Below, one piece after another: positions 10,739 through 21,234 of a DNA stretch of 60,000 nt. Source of the stretch: Mesostigma viride (lineage: Eukaryota > Streptophyta > Mesostigmatophyceae > Mesostigmatales > Mesostigmataceae); contig RPFO01000065.1 in NCBI GenBank assembly GCA_009746045.1, positions 4,714,107-4,774,106 on the forward strand, written 5' to 3'. The notes below the pieces were generated by a model that saw only the letters and a list, made by a program, of their open reading frames with translations, was not told where the DNA came from and made no database searches. The number at the start of each line of letters is the position of its first letter. Position 1 is the first letter of the stretch. The position numbers were made by a program, and so were the translations under genes.

Positions 10739-11281
10739 TTGGTGGAGAGTACCCCTGATCTGATTTTGTCTGGGATTGACTTTGCCCAGCCTAACACCTT
10801 GGAGATCTTTGTTGACAGTTCCATGGATGCTCGCCAGGTCACTAAGGTCAGGGGGAGATCTGCTGCTCTGTTTGCTTTCTATCAGAGCAGGGCAAGTTTG
10901 TTCAGCTGGTACAGCAGACTGCAGAAGAGGGTCTGTATCAGTTCAGATGTGGCAGAATGCAGGGCCATATGTGAGGGGATCCAGTCCAGCTTGTACATAA
11001 AGGAGCTGGCTTCAGTTACCCCTTGGTCCTTGCAGATGGAGACGTTGTTGCTAACAGACAGCATGGGTATGGCCCAGTTTGTTCACAAGCAGCTGGCCAG
11101 GAGCCGGGATCTGGATTATTTGTTGCTGAAGGAGTTGGCCAGTTTGGTTGACTTGAAGCATATCCCTGGCGAGGAGAACCCTGCTGATGCATTGACCAAG
11201 CTGCCACACAAGGCCCCAGCCCAGTATAATGTACTGAGGAAGCTCATGAATGCTGACTGTCAAGTCAGTCTATCTGTCTAA
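10739..11281 (+). pseudogene. Copia-2 RNase H domain remnant
   Basis: 180 codons nearly identical to the C-terminus of the Copia-3 polyprotein, with the D-E-D set of a Copia RNase H: EIFVDSSMD, SSDVAECRAICEG and LLTDSMGMAQF. It ends in the same frame at SLSV. RNase H removes the RNA template during cDNA synthesis. Relative to Copia-3 there is a small deletion (IKELMLELASV reads IKELASV). No start codon or upstream RT is present, so it is a fragment preserved by recency. Confidence 0.9.
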
Positions 11282-11483
11282 AAGCTGAGAGCTGGGTGCT
11301 TAAGTCTCTGGATATCAGGCTGGGAGCTTGATTGTACATAATCCTGAGCACACCTTGAGGGGTGAGACATGTCTCTGGTGTGGGAATGTCTGACATTGTC
11401 TCTGATGGAGAGATGTCTATCTGGGGTTTTCATCTCAGTCTGAGGTTTCCCCAGATCTGTGGTTTGTGGGCGGGGTTCGATTC
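11282..11483 (+). other. Copia-2 3' UTR, first part
   Basis: Non-coding; matches 36810-37010 of Copia-3 almost base for base. Interrupted at 11484 by the nested LTR element and resumes at 14159. Confidence 0.85.
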
Positions 11484-11995
11484 TGTTAAAGGACATGGGG
11501 TTATTATTATGGGGACTTAAATTAATAATTTGTAGGTGGTGAATCATTGCCGACTTAAGCGTCAGGAGCCAGGAAAATTATTTATTACGTCCATATGGTG
11601 TGGCTTTCCATGGCTACCTCAAGGTAGCGTGAACATTGGTAATTATGGTAGGTGAGTGGTGGCGGCGGCCCTGGTATGCGCATGGGCCGACAATGGGTCG
11701 ATAACGACAGCTGGTATGTTGGAACATGGTGCATGCGCATGCATGACTCGGTACGGCATGGTATGACATGCACATGACACAATACTATAATCTGGTGAAG
11801 ATAGTGACCAATGGTCCTAGTGCCATTGTACAACTTGGCACATAGTCATAGTGTCCGTTCACGTAGGACAAATCCCACTTAGGTACTACTATCCGAGCAT
11901 ATCTATTTGTTAATTAGGGCTCGAATACAGTTGCCCGTATTATAGATTTCTGCACGGTCAGCATAATGGGCATATTCAAGACAGGATTCTTGACA
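11484..11995 (-). repeat. LARD 3' LTR
   Basis: 512 bp; differs from the partner at 13643-14153 by very few positions (GGACATGG versus GGCATGG near the start), so insertion is recent. Confidence 0.93.
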
Positions 11996-13642
11996 CCCTC
12001 CTTGCACATGATGCTGTCTATAAATACAAATGCTAGATCCTGGGCGAGGGTAGTCGGGTACCTAAGTGGATTCCCTCCTTACACGACACCCTGGTCTTGA
12101 TATAAAACAGCAAGAAAAATGAGGGCAAGGTTGTGTAGCCCCATATTGTCACATGGAGTGCGCCACACGAGGGTGGAGCCAAACTGGAAACAGGCTCTTA
12201 AACTGGAAAGACTGGTTGCTCAGTGTTGAGGCTGGATGCAGACTGTAGCCGGTACTGGTTGATGCCAGGGTTGCAGCTCGAAACGTTGGGAACTGGTAGC
12301 GGCTGGTAAACCGGTGACGTCAGCTGTTGTGTGTGCACACACGATCTATGCTGTGTGTGGGTACAGTTTCTTGTGTGGTGCTGGTAGTGCTACTTTGACT
12401 TGTTTGCCAACAGGTTTTGATGCAACTTACTGCAACTACTACAAGGTGAACTGTGACGTGAGGATGTAGAGCTGGTTGCTGGACTGCTACTTGCTAGCTA
12501 GACAAGTGCGTGCAGCTGACTGCAGCTACTATCTACTCTACGCCTGTGGTGGAGAGTCATGCATGTGCTGCTGGGTGCTACTACTTCTCCTTGCTGGCTA
12601 GGCAAGTGTGGGTAGCTGCCTGCATGGACTATGCAGTGTACTCTGTTCCTGCTGGTGTTGCCTGCTGTGCTTGTTGATGCCAGTGTGATGGTGCTGATGG
12701 GACTGTGCTGTTACTGCTGCTTACATTATGGGGCAACTGGTTGCTAGTGGGTGTCTAGTGCTGGCACGTGATAATGCAACTAGCTGTTACTGCTGCTAGT
12801 GGTGCCTGCAACTAGTTAAATGTGACTGAATTATAAAACTGCAACTAGTGCTGAAAACAACGTGGGGGTTAGTGAGCACCCTCCTTAGTGTGGTGTGCAG
12901 CTGTGTCAGCAGGCTGGCCTTGAGAGCAGGACCCAGGGAATGTTCCCCTTTTTCTTGGAAACTTGGAGCATGGCAGGCTCTGGGCTCTTGAAGTGATGAC
13001 CGTTTAAAAAGAATTCCGGTTTAAAAGAATGCGCCCAAAAGAATGTTGATGCCACGCGAAATGGTGCCGGTACAAAAGAAAGACCGGTTCTCATGAAAAA
13101 TTCTTGAGGTAAACAGCTCCGCCGATTTCTCGTCGATGCTCACAGCTCGCGCGGCTCAGTGGGAGCCCGTCAGTGACCCCGCGCCGATTGAACGCACTGC
13201 ACTCGGCCAAAAATGTGCTGCCAGGTAAAAAATCACTGGCGCTGCCTGGAACCAGAGCCGGCACCTTTTGAGTGCCAGGCTTCAGTGCCGACGTCCCCAT
13301 CACCGAAATGTTGGCGTTTGATCAGTTTCGGGCATATATAAGTATAAAAGCGTAGATCTGGCCTGCGCACCGGAGCTTGGGAAATTCTTGACGGATTTTA
13401 GCGACGGTAGGTGTCACCCCGAATATTTGGTGTTACCACACATTGAAGTAAGTCGATTGAAAGCCTTGAATTTCACGGTAGCATCTGCGCCATAATCATG
13501 GTCGTATCAAGTACAAGAATTCGACCAAGCTGCTCCGTATATGAAAATATAAACTATGATCAAGGCGCTCAATAAAATGTGAGCTGCCGCTTAGAGGTTG
13601 GTTAATTCCGTTGAAAGATCTTGCCCCGGACCTCCGATGCCA
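11996..13642 (-). other. LARD interior, non-coding
   Basis: Contains Thr/Leu-codon-like CTG- and ACT-rich stretches between 12.2 and 12.9 kb but no long frame with recognisable motifs. Minus-strand frames of 62 and 70 codons near 12.9-13.3 kb have no family resemblance I can name. Confidence 0.7.
13631..13642 (-). promoter_or_regulatory. Primer-binding site of the LARD
   Basis: TGGCATCGGAGG directly abuts the LTR. It begins with TGG as required to pair with a tRNA 3' CCA end, and resembles the frequent Copia PBS TGGTATCAGAG. Confidence 0.75.
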
Positions 13643-14153
13643 TGTTAAAGGCATGGGGTTATTATTATGGGGACTTAAATTAATAATTTGTAGGTGGTGA
13701 ATCATTGCCGACTTAAGCGTCAGGAGCCAGGAAAATTATTTATTACGTCCATATGGTGTGGCTTTCCATGGCTACCTCAAGGTAGCGTGAACATTGGTAA
13801 TTATGGTAGGTGAGTGGTGGCGGCGGCCCTGGTATGCGCATGGGCCGACAATGGGTCGATAACGACAGCTGGTATGTTGGAACATGGTGCATGCGCATGC
13901 ATGACTCGGTACGGCATGGTATGACATGCACATGACACAATACTATAATCTGGTGAAGATAGTGACCAATGGTCCTAGTGCCATTGTACAACTTGGCACA
14001 TAGTCATAGTGTCCGTTCACGTAGGACAAATCCCACTTAGGTACTACTATCCGAGCATATCTATTTGTTAATTAGGGCTCGAATACAGTTGCCCGTATTA
14101 TAGATTTCTGCACGGTCAGCATAATGGGCATATTCAAGACAGGATTCTTGACA
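13643..14153 (-). repeat. LARD 5' LTR
   Basis: 511 bp. In minus-strand reading it is followed directly by the primer-binding site. Confidence 0.93.
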
Positions 14154-14158
14154 GATTC

Positions 14159-14752
14159 CCTGGTGCCGTCTTAAGGCGGAGTTTCACGGACTGGCTGACC
14201 CATCCACCATGCTGGTGAGGTGGCGACAGGTCCCCTGATTTTCCACGGTTGGAATGAGTATATAGGAGCTTGTGGTTTTGCATGTGCTTCGCGTAGATGT
14301 TGTGTCTGGTTCGATAAGGGGCAGCAGACCGGCGCCGACTCCCGTCTGGGGGTCAGCAATGTTTTCTGATGAGCTGTTGTGGGTGATCTGTGGGGTTTCG
14401 CCTAAGGTCCTGAAGGTTGTACATACTTCTCAAGTTCTTCACTGAACACCTATGGGCTGCCACAGTTGGCCAACCTCTTGTACATGGGTAACACAACGAG
14501 CCTCCCATGCAGGAAGGGATAGGGACTCATTGTAATTTGTTTGTGCTCCTGAACCAGTATGGGTGCTATGTACATATAATAAGGAATCCAAGCTGACTGT
14601 CATGCCCAGTGGGTTGTGACTTGTAGTCGGGGAGGATGTCCAGGAATCCAAGCTGACTGTCATGCCCAGTGGGTTGTGACTTGTAGTCGGGGAGGATGTC
14701 CAGTACCCATTGTGTGTGTTTGTATGTAGACTTGTGTGAGCTGCTACAGCTC
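14159..14752 (+). other. Copia-2 3' UTR, second part
   Basis: Non-coding; matches 37016-37539 of Copia-3. Contains a 60-bp direct duplication. Confidence 0.85.
14582..14701. repeat. 60-bp tandem duplication
   Basis: The block starting AGGAATCCAAGCTGAC occurs at 14582 and 14642. Copia-3 has it once (37430 region), so the duplication arose in this copy. Confidence 0.95.
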
Positions 14753-14770
14753 AAGAAAAGAAAGGATTGG
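14753..14770 (+). promoter_or_regulatory. Polypurine tract of Copia-2
   Basis: AAGAAAAGAAAGGATTGG abuts the 3' LTR; the same tract precedes the LTR in Copia-3 (37540-37557) and, on the minus strand, in Copia-4. It is the expected primer for plus-strand cDNA. Confidence 0.8.
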
Positions 14771-16064
14771 AGTTAACGCCATGCAAGCGCATTGGCGTGA
14801 TCCTGATTCGGCATATCTCTACGATTCCAGCGGCACCGGAACGAGTTCATTCCGACAAGTATCAAGAAAGTTATGGTGTTCCGACTTCCCGGTCGCGCGC
14901 GAGCGCGAGCCGGCTATTCTTCTAAGTCGTGCGTGAATATGTGCCGACGGCATGTGGGGTCGACAGTAATTCCTGGGCTGACAGGAATTAGGTGCTGAAC
15001 CTACGACGGTATTGGATTAATACGTCGTACTCAGGAAATAGGAACCTTAACCTGTGGTCTGTTGGTACCGCAGGCTTAGTCCTGGACTATTGGGTGCAGA
15101 CGCAATAATCACTGTGGACTGTACTCTGTAGTCACTGTGCCTGTATGGCAGACCTACTGTATAGGATCTGGACGCTGTACAGGTTGTTAATACTGTACCG
15201 GGGGTGTTAATACTGAGCAGGCCTACGAGGCTGCTCAGGCCTAGCAAAGCACAGTGCACAAGTATATAAAGAATAGGCCAGTGCCAACTGGTGAGATCTC
15301 TTGCGAGCCCGTGGGTGGTCCCACGCCGAATGGGGTAGTTTTTCGCGCATTTTGCAAGAAAAAAACGCTGTTTTCAACTTTTTGATTCGAAATTTTTTCT
15401 GGCGATTTGAGAACGCCCGCAAAATTTTGCACAATTTCGCGTGATTTTCGCACAATTTTCGCACAACTTCACACAATTTCACACGATTTCACAGGATTTC
15501 GCATAATTTTACACGAAGGGTCTAGCTGCAGAGAGACCCTTTGAAAATTTTCTCATGAATTCACGCATTTTTTACATGTCGTAATTTTTTTGCAATCGAA
15601 CTTTTTTGCATGAACTCGCACTTTTTTGGTCGGTTTTTGGTCAATTTCAGCGAAATTTTCAAGATTTCGCATGATTTTACACTTTTTTGGCCTAGTTTTG
15701 GTAAATTTCAGCAAATTTTGCGTGATTTCGCACGATTTGCGAAGGGTCTAGCTGCAGAGAGACCCTTTCCGGCCGGCGGAAAATTGGCTCCGCTGCAAAT
15801 TTTTCGGCAAGAATTTCGGCGCAATGTCCGGTTTTCGGACGATTGAAACTAGCGTTTTTTTCTTGCAAAAATCTACCCCATTCCGCGTGGGACCACCCCC
15901 GTCTCACGTGTGTTGCCTTGACTTGGCAAACTCGTGTCTAAGCACTCACGTGCACGAGTGCTGTAAGCCTATATATTTTAACCAAGCTCCATTCCAACCA
16001 TTCTCATGATGAATCTATCCGCGCGCATTGGAATCTATCTATCCCTACACATTGCGCTTTAACT
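14771..16064 (+). repeat. Copia-2 3' LTR (carries MITE)
   Basis: Matches the 5' LTR over its whole length, with a 586-bp MITE plus 4-bp TSD inserted at 15313. TATA box at 15263-15270. Confidence 0.93.
15313..15898. mobile_element. MITE with about 58-bp TIRs, TSD CCGT
   Basis: The TIRs begin GGGTGGTCCCACGC and remain similar to about 58 bp, including a GCAAGAAAAAAACGCT block. Comparison with the 5' LTR (GAGCCCGTCTCACG) shows the exact insertion and a TSD best read as CCGT. The interior is non-coding and holds two identical hairpins (AAGGGTCT..AGACCCTT) at about 15517 and 15744. Transposase superfamily not assigned. Confidence 0.88.
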
Positions 16065-16430
16065 GTGGGGGCGGCGGGTGCATGGTGTGGATGGTGTTGT
16101 TGAAATGGCGCCTCTGAAGGAAGGCATTGAAGAGGCGGCCCTGGTGGGAAAGCTATAGCTGCTTGCACAGTTCAAGAAGCGAGGCGCATGCGATCCCCAG
16201 AACACGTAGTTCAGGAGCTTGTCGTGGGTGAGCTTGTCAAAAAAGCCGGGCTGGCTGGCGTCGAAGTCGAACTCTTCCCAGGTCGGCTCGGCAGGGCGAC
16301 TGCGCTTGGGCTCAGGCGACGCGGCGGGCAATAATTAGGTGAGCCCGGGGGGCTGGGCGACCACTAGAGCTTGGCTAGTAGTGGCGCCGCTGCCTTCTGG
16401 GCCGGTGGGCGAAGCTGCAGCCGGAGCTGC
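16065..16430 (-). pseudogene. Gene X, middle part
   Basis: The minus-strand frame gives PAASPEPKRSRPAEPTWEEF, DFDASQPGFFDKLTHDKLLN and YVFWGSHAPRFLN; in another frame GRLFNAFLQRRHFNNTIHTM precedes the Copia-2 junction. The domain is not recognised. A stop (TAA, near 16334) separates it from the Ala/Ser/Pro-rich N-terminal stretch, so either translation starts at the Met at 16331 or the gene is already a pseudogene. It is bounded by Copia-2 on one side and a palindromic element on the other. Confidence 0.5.
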
Positions 16431-16459
16431 AGTTGTACAAGCTAACGCTTATACTTTTT
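16431..16459. mobile_element. Left 29 bp of palindromic element 2a
   Basis: Starts AGTTGTACAAGC after TSD GCTGC (16426-16430) and stops inside the left palindrome arm after TTATACTTTTT. The missing continuation (ATGCGCAAACC...) begins at 20378. Confidence 0.9.
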
Positions 16460-19400
16460 CTATTCCCACTATTACCAATCCACCAACATTTGATTAAAAC
16501 AATAAGTGGGCAATTACAGAACCCATGAGTGAGCCTGCCACGCTGCACCCATTTCATGATTGATTGTAGTTCTCGTTACCCTAGAAACAAACACAAGAAG
16601 AGGGAGGGAGGGCGGGACAAGAAAAAGAGACCTAGAACATCGTGCAATTGGCACTTTAGGGCGGCGTAGCCCGGGCTCGCCTCATGAGCCGTCAGCAACA
16701 GTAACTTAATTGCTACTTAACTTAACGAACTAGAAATGGCCATACACAACTGGCCAACTAATTCTAACTCATGGAACCGGTCCAGCCCAAGGCCCACCGT
16801 CCCGTAGTACCACTCACATAGCGGCGTTCATTCTCATCTGTTATAAAGAAACTACGTTCAGAGAACACCGATTCTATTCCCACTATTACCAATCCACCAA
16901 CATTTGATTAAAACAATAAGTGGGCAATTACAGAACCCATGAGTGAGCCTGCCACGCTGCACCCATTTCATGATTGATTGTAGTTCTCGTTACCCAACCC
17001 CCTTTCCTGGTGCTTTATCTCCAAAGCTCCGCCAACCACTTTCGCTCAGTGGCTCTCGAGGCTGCCCTGCCGCAACGGTCACGACCATTACAATCGCCGG
17101 CGGCTGTAGCGAGCCTCATGCACGATAACCCTTCGCAGGGCCCCCCCAGCCTTCCACCCTCGGCCAGTAAAAGAGGGTGTTGAATGTGCACGCAAAGACA
17201 AGGAAGAAGACGCCTCGTTTAACGATCACGGACCTCCCTCAAAGGCCAGTGCCGCCCTAACGTGACGACAACTTGTAGGACGTCACCCGATGCCACCATA
17301 TCTCGATTACTGTCAACGTTGTCACCTGGGGGAGTAACTTTCCATATTTCAGGTTTTAGTTGATGAGCAGGCTCTCATCACACACCCCAGCGGCCGATAA
17401 AGCGCAAGCGCAACTGGGCCGGCCAAAATATTTGGTCCTGCCCGGCCCAGGTCCGTCTGTTAAACTGGCCCCTTAAGTCTCGGTCTGAATCGAAATATTG
17501 CATAATTCCGGAATTCGTCCCCACCACATTCCCGAGACCTCACGCACCCATAAGAGCGGATGCTGGTAAATATTTTTCTACTTACGCGAGGGCCGACAGA
17601 CTTGTCGTCCATCACAATGCCCACTAAAAGTAACCCGACCACCCTTCCTTCGGCAGTCAGTAGTCAGGAACTGCAACCCTGCTGCGACATTCCGCAGCAA
17701 AGCGGTAGGCACTGCAGCGTGGCACGGAAATCTTACTCATGGTTTCAGAGTTCCGTACAGGTGCCACGCGCAGGCAAACGCGAAGTATTTTATAGTCTCT
17801 CGTCGGCCAAGAACCCAGCTGCGGGGAGAAAACCGACGAGGGTAATTTTAATTTCTTTTTCACAGTCACGTGACTGTTCAAGCTATGTCAGTCACGCGCC
17901 ATCTCTAATCGGCCACCGCCAGCCAAAAGGCTGACGCGATTAGGGCAGCATTAAATTTCTTCCGCCATACCCATCCGCCATACCCATACCCCATACATCC
18001 GACTACAAGAAAAAGAGACCTAGAACATCGTGCAATTGGCACTTTAGGGCGGCGTAGCCCGGGCTCGCCTCATGAGCCGTCAGCAACAGTAACTTAATTG
18101 CTACTTGACTTAACGAACTAGAAATGGCCATACACAACTGGCCAACTAATTCTAACTCATGGAACCGGTCCAGCCCAAGGCCCACCGTCCCGTAGTACCA
18201 CTCACATAGCGGCGTTCATTCTCATCTGTTATAAAGAAACTACGTTCAGAGAACACCGATTCTATTCCCACTATTACCAATCCACCAACATTTGATTAAA
18301 ACAATAAGTGGGCAATTACAGAACCCATGAGTGAGCCTGCCACGCTGCACCCATTTCATGATTGATTGTAGTTCTCGTTACCCAACCCCCCTTTCCTGGT
18401 GCTTTATCTCCAAAGCTCCGCCAACCACTTTCGCTCAGTGGCTCTCGAGGCTGCCCTGCCGCAACGGTCACGACCATTACAATCGCCGGCGGCTGTAGCG
18501 AGCCTCATGCACGATAACCCTTCGCAGGGCCCCCCCCCTTCCACCCTCGGCCAGTAAAAGAAGGTGTTGAATGTGCACGCAAAGACAAGGAAGAAGACGC
18601 CTCGTTTAACGATCACGGACCTCCCTCAAAGGCCAGTGCCGCCCTAACGTGACGACAACTTGTAGGACGTCACCCGATGCCACCATATCTCGATTACTGT
18701 CAACGTTGTCACCTGGGGGAGTAACTTTCCATATTTCAGGTTTTAGTTGATGAGCAGGCTCTCATCACACACCCCAGCGGCCGATAAAGCGCAAGCGCAA
18801 CTGGGCCGGCCAAAATATTTGGTCCTGCCCGGCCCAGGTCCGTCTGTTAAACTGGCCCCTTAAGTCTCGGTCTGAATCGAAATATTGCATAATTCCGGAA
18901 TTCGTCCCCACCACATTCCCGAGACCTCACGCACCCATAAGAGCGGATGCTGGTAAATATTTTTCTACTTACGCGAGGGCCGACAGACTTGTCGTCCATC
19001 ACAATGCCCACTAAAAGTAACCCTGGTGCCAATCCACCAACATTTGATTAAAACAATAAGTGGGCAATTACAGAACCCATGAGTGAGCCTGCCACGCTGC
19101 ACCCATTTCATGATTGATTGTAGTTCCCGGACGACGCACCATGTCGCATCACACGTGAAGCTAGAGCTTGTGTCGCAGCATGGCTGAGGGACCTGCTGTC
19201 CCATCACCACCGGGCCACTGTAGCACACGGGCCACCTGCTGTCGCATCACATGCATGTCGCTGCATGAGGCGAGGCTGCGCTCGTGGCAACCAGGCACAT
19301 GGCATGGACATCCAGCCAGGGGTGCAACGTGTGCATGCCAAGCGGTTGCAGGACCGCAGGAGTGCGCCCGCACGAGAAGCGCTCATGTGCCCAAGGCCTT

Positions 19401-20377
19401 CACGTGTGAAGACCTTCATGTGGCAAGGGCCTTCATGCGACCGTTGCCTCATATGGCAAGGGCCTCCTACGGCAAGGGCGCTCTATGGGTACAGCCCTCT
19501 AGGACAAGGGCCCTCATTGCCCCATGGTGCCATGGTCCAAGCTGCTGCACGGCGCAGGTCATGCGGGCCAGTGCCGGTAAAGAATGTGCAGCAATGGTGG
19601 TCATGATCAGCGGCCTTGTTCTGTACCGCTGGGTTGTGTATGGGACGCTTTGGACCCCACGTGGCAGCCTGCCCTGCAGTTCGTGTGTATGGAAGTGATT
19701 AGTGGCAGCTGAGTGCTTTTGCCGTCGTTACTGCGATCTTAGTGCCCTGGTGGCGTTTGTGGATTCATTACACCTGCACACAATTGCATGTACGCGTGCA
19801 TTCTGGTACCGTGATGTCAAGCCTGCGTTCAGGATGATCAGTTGTCTCAGAACCTGTCATGCCATGACCACATGTCCGTTCTCCAGATGTCCGGCTTGCT
19901 GGTGGTCAGATTGATGCATCCCTCATTTGGGATCCTTATCGGTGTGCAGCTGGTCGCCCCCCGTGAGCCAGTGGCTGATGCACGGCAGAAAGTGCTCACT
20001 GCTCTGTGGACGGCAGGCCTGGGTCTTCATGGGATGTGTTTGTTGGATCGCAGATCGTTGTGGATAGAAGCCATGCTTGTACACATGATTTATGAATGTA
20101 CAATAGCAACTTATCCAAAAACAAGAAAAAGAGACCTAGAACATCGTGCAATTGGCACTTTAGGGCGGCGTAGCCCGGGCTCGCCTCATGAGCCGTCAGC
20201 AACAGTAACTTAATTGCTACTTAACTTAACGAACTAGAAATGGCCATACAAAACTGGCCAACTAATTCTAACTCATGGAACCGGTCCAGCCCAAGGCCCA
20301 CCGTCCCGTAGTACCACTCACATAGCGGCGTTCATTCTCATCTGTTATAAAGAAACTACGTTCAGAGAACACCGATT
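16460..20377. mobile_element. 3918-bp tandem-repeat block inserted in palindromic element 2a
   Basis: Begins CTATTCCCACTATT and ends AGAACACCGATT. Inside, those two ends occur joined (ACCGATT-CTATTCCC at 16872/16873 and 18260/18261), so the block is a linearised tandem array. A 1388-bp unit is repeated at 16617-18004 and 18005-19022, with further partial copies at 19029 and 20121. No convincing protein is encoded; frames of 100-176 codons at 19.2-20.2 kb have no recognisable motif. The junction has at most a TT duplication. Confidence 0.75.
16617..19022. repeat. 1388-bp tandem repeat (one full, one 1018-bp partial unit)
   Basis: ACAAGAAAAAGAGACC starts units at 16617 and 18005, with a third partial start at 20121. 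Units are nearly identical with few substitutions and small indels, so amplification was recent. Confidence 0.93.
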
Positions 20378-20898
20378 ATGCGCAAACCTTTTAACCAAGG
20401 TTAACGCATATTCTTACATCCTGCGCAGGATGTAAGAATATGCGTTAACCTTGGTTAAAAGGTTTGCGCATAAAAAGTATAAGCGTTAGCTTGTACAACT
20501 TAAAACCTTTGCGCGTTGGGGCGGATTATTAAGCGGCTCCCTAACTAGGGCTTTACTTCCGCATCGAATTACCAATTCGATATCGAATTACTGATTCGAT
20601 ATTAATCCCGGGAAGGTCCGATATCTACCTCGCTGGGCGATTAATTAGGTCCGACCGGTGCCCCGGCGGATCCTCCCAAATAATCCCTACTCGGCACTGT
20701 CCCCACGAGGTTTCGAACCCGTGACTTCCGCGCCGCGCCGGTTCTAAGTTGTACAAGCTAATGCTTATACTTTTTATGCGCAAACCTTTTAACCAAGGTT
20801 AACGCATATTCTTACATCCTGCGCAGGATGTAAGAATATGCGTTAACCTTAGCTAAAAGGTTTGCGCATAAAAAGTATAAGCGTTAGCTTGTACAACT
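20378..20898. mobile_element. Palindromic element 2a, main part (family 2), TSD GCTGC
   Basis: Remainder of the element begun at 16431. With that 29-bp end restored in position, the structure is P (152 bp, centred on TCCTGCGCAGGA) - L (20501-20746, 246 bp) - P (20747-20898). It ends GCTTGTACAACT followed by GCTGC (20899-20903), matching the TSD found 4.4 kb away. Total element length 550 bp. L carries a box-B-like motif on the minus strand next to the right P. No protein is encoded. Confidence 0.93.
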
Positions 20899-20903
20899 GC
20901 TGC

Positions 20904-21050
20904 AGACGTATTTTCAGGGCTGAGCGCAGCCGCCAGGCTGCGTTGCGCGGAGGAGCGTTTGCTCGCCATATATTGCGTAATAGCTTCGGAAAATAGTATC
21001 GGCGTGTGCGTCTTAGAAAGACGAAGCGATTGTGATATCACAGCCGAATT
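20904..21050 (-). pseudogene. Gene X, N-terminal part
   Basis: The minus strand reads ITQYMASKRSSAQRSLAAAL then SPENTSAA, and across the palindromic-element insertion continues in frame into PAAASPTGPEGSGATTSQAL at 16430-16340. ATG of MASKRSS is the likely start. The stretch is Ser/Ala-rich with no known domain. The in-frame join across a 5-bp TSD supports that the element landed in coding sequence. Confidence 0.45.
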
Positions 21051-21155
21051 TGGTGCCCAAACGTGAAAGTTATGAGCCGTCAGCCATGGCTACCTTGTGT
21101 CCATTTTCCCAGTAAAAGTCCTAAATTTAGGACCATGTGGAATTAAAATATATAT

Positions 21156-21221
21156 TAAAAATATAATTACTTACAGCAGAGTGAAATCACTCAAACCAAA
21201 GCAAACGCCCAGCTATAAACC
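21156..21221 (-). mobile_element. 66-bp LINE 3'-tail insertion, 13-bp TSD
   Basis: Same sequence as the 3' end of the LINE at 5244 (TTACTTACAGCAGAGTGAAA core). Flanked by perfect TSD TTAAAATATATAT (21143-21155, 21222-21234). Either an extremely 5'-truncated LINE copy or a SINE sharing the LINE tail. Confidence 0.85.
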
Positions 21222-21234
21222 TTAAAATATATAT

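Larger units (their letters stand above)
11484..14153 (-). mobile_element. Nested non-autonomous LTR element (LARD-like), TSD GATTC
   Basis: LTRs of 512 and 511 bp (11484-11995, 13643-14153) with canonical termini (plus strand TGTTAAAGG...CTTGACA). TSD GATTC at 11479-11483 and 14154-14158; the uninterrupted sequence is seen in Copia-3 near 37010. On the minus strand a primer-binding site (TGGCATCGGAGG, 13642-13631) follows the 5' LTR, and a purine tract AAGGAGGG (12003-11996) precedes the 3' LTR, which sets its orientation. The 1.65-kb interior encodes no gag or pol, so it must be mobilised in trans by another element. Confidence 0.93.
8534..16064 (+). mobile_element. Copia-2: degenerate LTR retrotransposon, TSD GTGGG
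   Basis: Direct LTRs at 8534-9240 and 14771-16064 (the latter holding a MITE) begin AGTTAACGCC and end CTTTAACT. The 5-bp TSD GTGGG at 8529-8533 and 16065-16069 fixes the boundaries. Only the RNase H end of pol is recognisable; the rest of the interior is decayed or replaced. A second LTR element is nested in its 3' UTR. Sequence is close to Copia-3 in the LTR, RNase H and 3' UTR, so the two belong to one family. Without its own gag, integrase and RT it would depend on an autonomous relative. Confidence 0.93.

Noticed and set aside
13091-13303. Small ORF in the LARD interior as a gag remnant
   Set aside because: No zinc knuckle or capsid-like segment; length within chance.
19168-20213. ORFs of 113-176 codons in the inserted tandem block
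   Set aside because: No motif, skewed CATG/AAGGGCC composition and overlapping equivalents on the other strand.
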